Below, piece after piece: positions 31,912 through 32,179 of a stretch of 32,179 nt of DNA. The translations under genes were made by a program, and so were the position numbers. Origin of the DNA: Bacteroidota bacterium (GTDB taxonomy: Bacteria > Bacteroidota > Bacteroidia > Palsa-948); assembly GCA_016195025.1 (NCBI GenBank), contig JACQAL010000027.1:1-32179 (forward strand), given 5' to 3'. Numbering within the stretch: the stretch's first letter is position 1; every line of letters begins with the position of its first letter. The notes beneath the pieces were generated by a model, which did no database searches, was not told the origin of the DNA, and was given only the letters and a program-made list of their open reading frames with translations.

Positions 31912-32179
31912 TTCCCGAGTCGTCTGGAAGCGTTCCAGTTAAACTTTCCCGGCTTCCAGTTAAACTTTCCCGGCTTCCGGTTAAACATTCCATCGTTCCC
32001 GTTAGAGTGGGAATCATTTTCATTGAAGCGGGAATCGTTCCCGTTAAAGAAGGAAACATCCCCATTGAAGCGGGGAGCGTTTTCATTAGAGTGGGGAAGC
32101 GTCCCATTGAACCGGGCAAGTATCCCATTGAAGCAGGATTCATTCCCATTAAAGCAGGGAGCATTCCCGCTTTAGCAAA
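31912..32179. repeat. 21-bp-period tandem array of diverged hairpin-like units, running off the window
   Basis: Eleven full units start at 31933, 31954, 31975, 31996, 32017, 32038, 32059, 32080, 32101, 32122 and 32143, a twelfth is cut by the window end (32164), and a decayed unit precedes at 31912. The two at 31933 and 31954 are identical; the others differ at many positions, yet there is no insertion or deletion. The consensus is about TTCCCATTAAAGCGGGAAGCA; most units from 31996 on have complementary ends, e.g. TTCCC..GGGAA or CCCC..GGGG. Both strands are open because 21 is a multiple of 3: plus strand 31864-32175 (103 aa, heptads like FPLKRES, Leu always third) and minus strand 31823 to the edge (heptads like LPASMGM). 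Coding status is unresolved. There are no spacers, so it is not CRISPR. Confidence 0.8.

Noticed and set aside
31823-32164. Minus-strand coding gene with LPASMGM-type heptads
   Set aside because: The open frame follows from a 21-bp period without stops. The C-terminal part (FNYLNHIINPINQ) comes from low-complexity spacer DNA, and codon-position bias is absent by eye.
31912-32179. CRISPR array
   Set aside because: Units are contiguous 21-mers with no spacers, and they diverge internally; no cas genes are present.

Overview
The window is a contiguous piece of a Bacteroidota chromosome, from an environmental lineage I cannot place below phylum. Supporting signs are two proteins with C-terminal type IX secretion (T9SS) sorting domains, a DUF6089-type outer-membrane protein, Bacteroidota-type -7 promoter boxes (TAnnTTTG or TAnnTTCG), almost no Shine-Dalgarno sequences, an ATP-type PEP carboxykinase, and many short dispersed palindromes and simple repeats of the kind common in this phylum. 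Gene density is high, with many 1-14 bp overlaps, and most genes are chromosomal housekeeping or envelope genes.

Layout. 1-565 is the 3' end of a secreted beta-propeller-type protein. 674-5122 holds valS and an M1 metallopeptidase lipoprotein. 5126-9868 is mostly minus strand: an ElyC/YdcF-like protein and a MATE exporter, a small plus-strand outer-membrane protein, then an LTA-synthase-like phosphoglycerol/phosphoethanolamine transferase. 9919-13574 is a tightly coupled plus-strand operon: a ribulose-phosphate-epimerase-like enzyme fused to a CBS pair, a type I-beta DAHP synthase, a KdsC-like phosphatase, a DUF423 membrane protein and a lipoprotein with a duplicated domain. pckA, a tRNA-Leu(CAG) and a DUF6089 protein follow. 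16374-20664 has a queuosine-precursor transporter, a NUDIX hydrolase, a conserved hypothetical, NamZ (DUF1343) and a LolC/E-type permease.

20661-27990 (minus strand) is a six-gene glycan operon: C-methyltransferase, SDR sugar-nucleotide enzyme, DPM1-like polyprenyl-phosphate glycosyltransferase, methyltransferase, GT-C membrane glycosyltransferase with TPRs, and a UGM-like flavoprotein. Together these look like a machine that makes a modified sugar, loads it onto a polyprenyl phosphate and transfers it outside the inner membrane. 28115-30823 has a six-bladed Kelch T9SS protein and a cystathionine beta-synthase-type enzyme. The right end carries a 204-bp element with terminal inverted repeats, a GC-rich hypothetical gene and a 21-bp-period tandem array running to the window edge.

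The points most worth a second look are the epimerase-CBS / DAHP synthase / KdsC operon, the 21-bp phase-locked array with its GC-rich neighbour, the 204-bp inverted-repeat element that supplies the stop codons of two convergent genes, and the number of palindromes and 7-bp-period repeats accepted in frame inside valS, pckA and signal-peptide coding regions.
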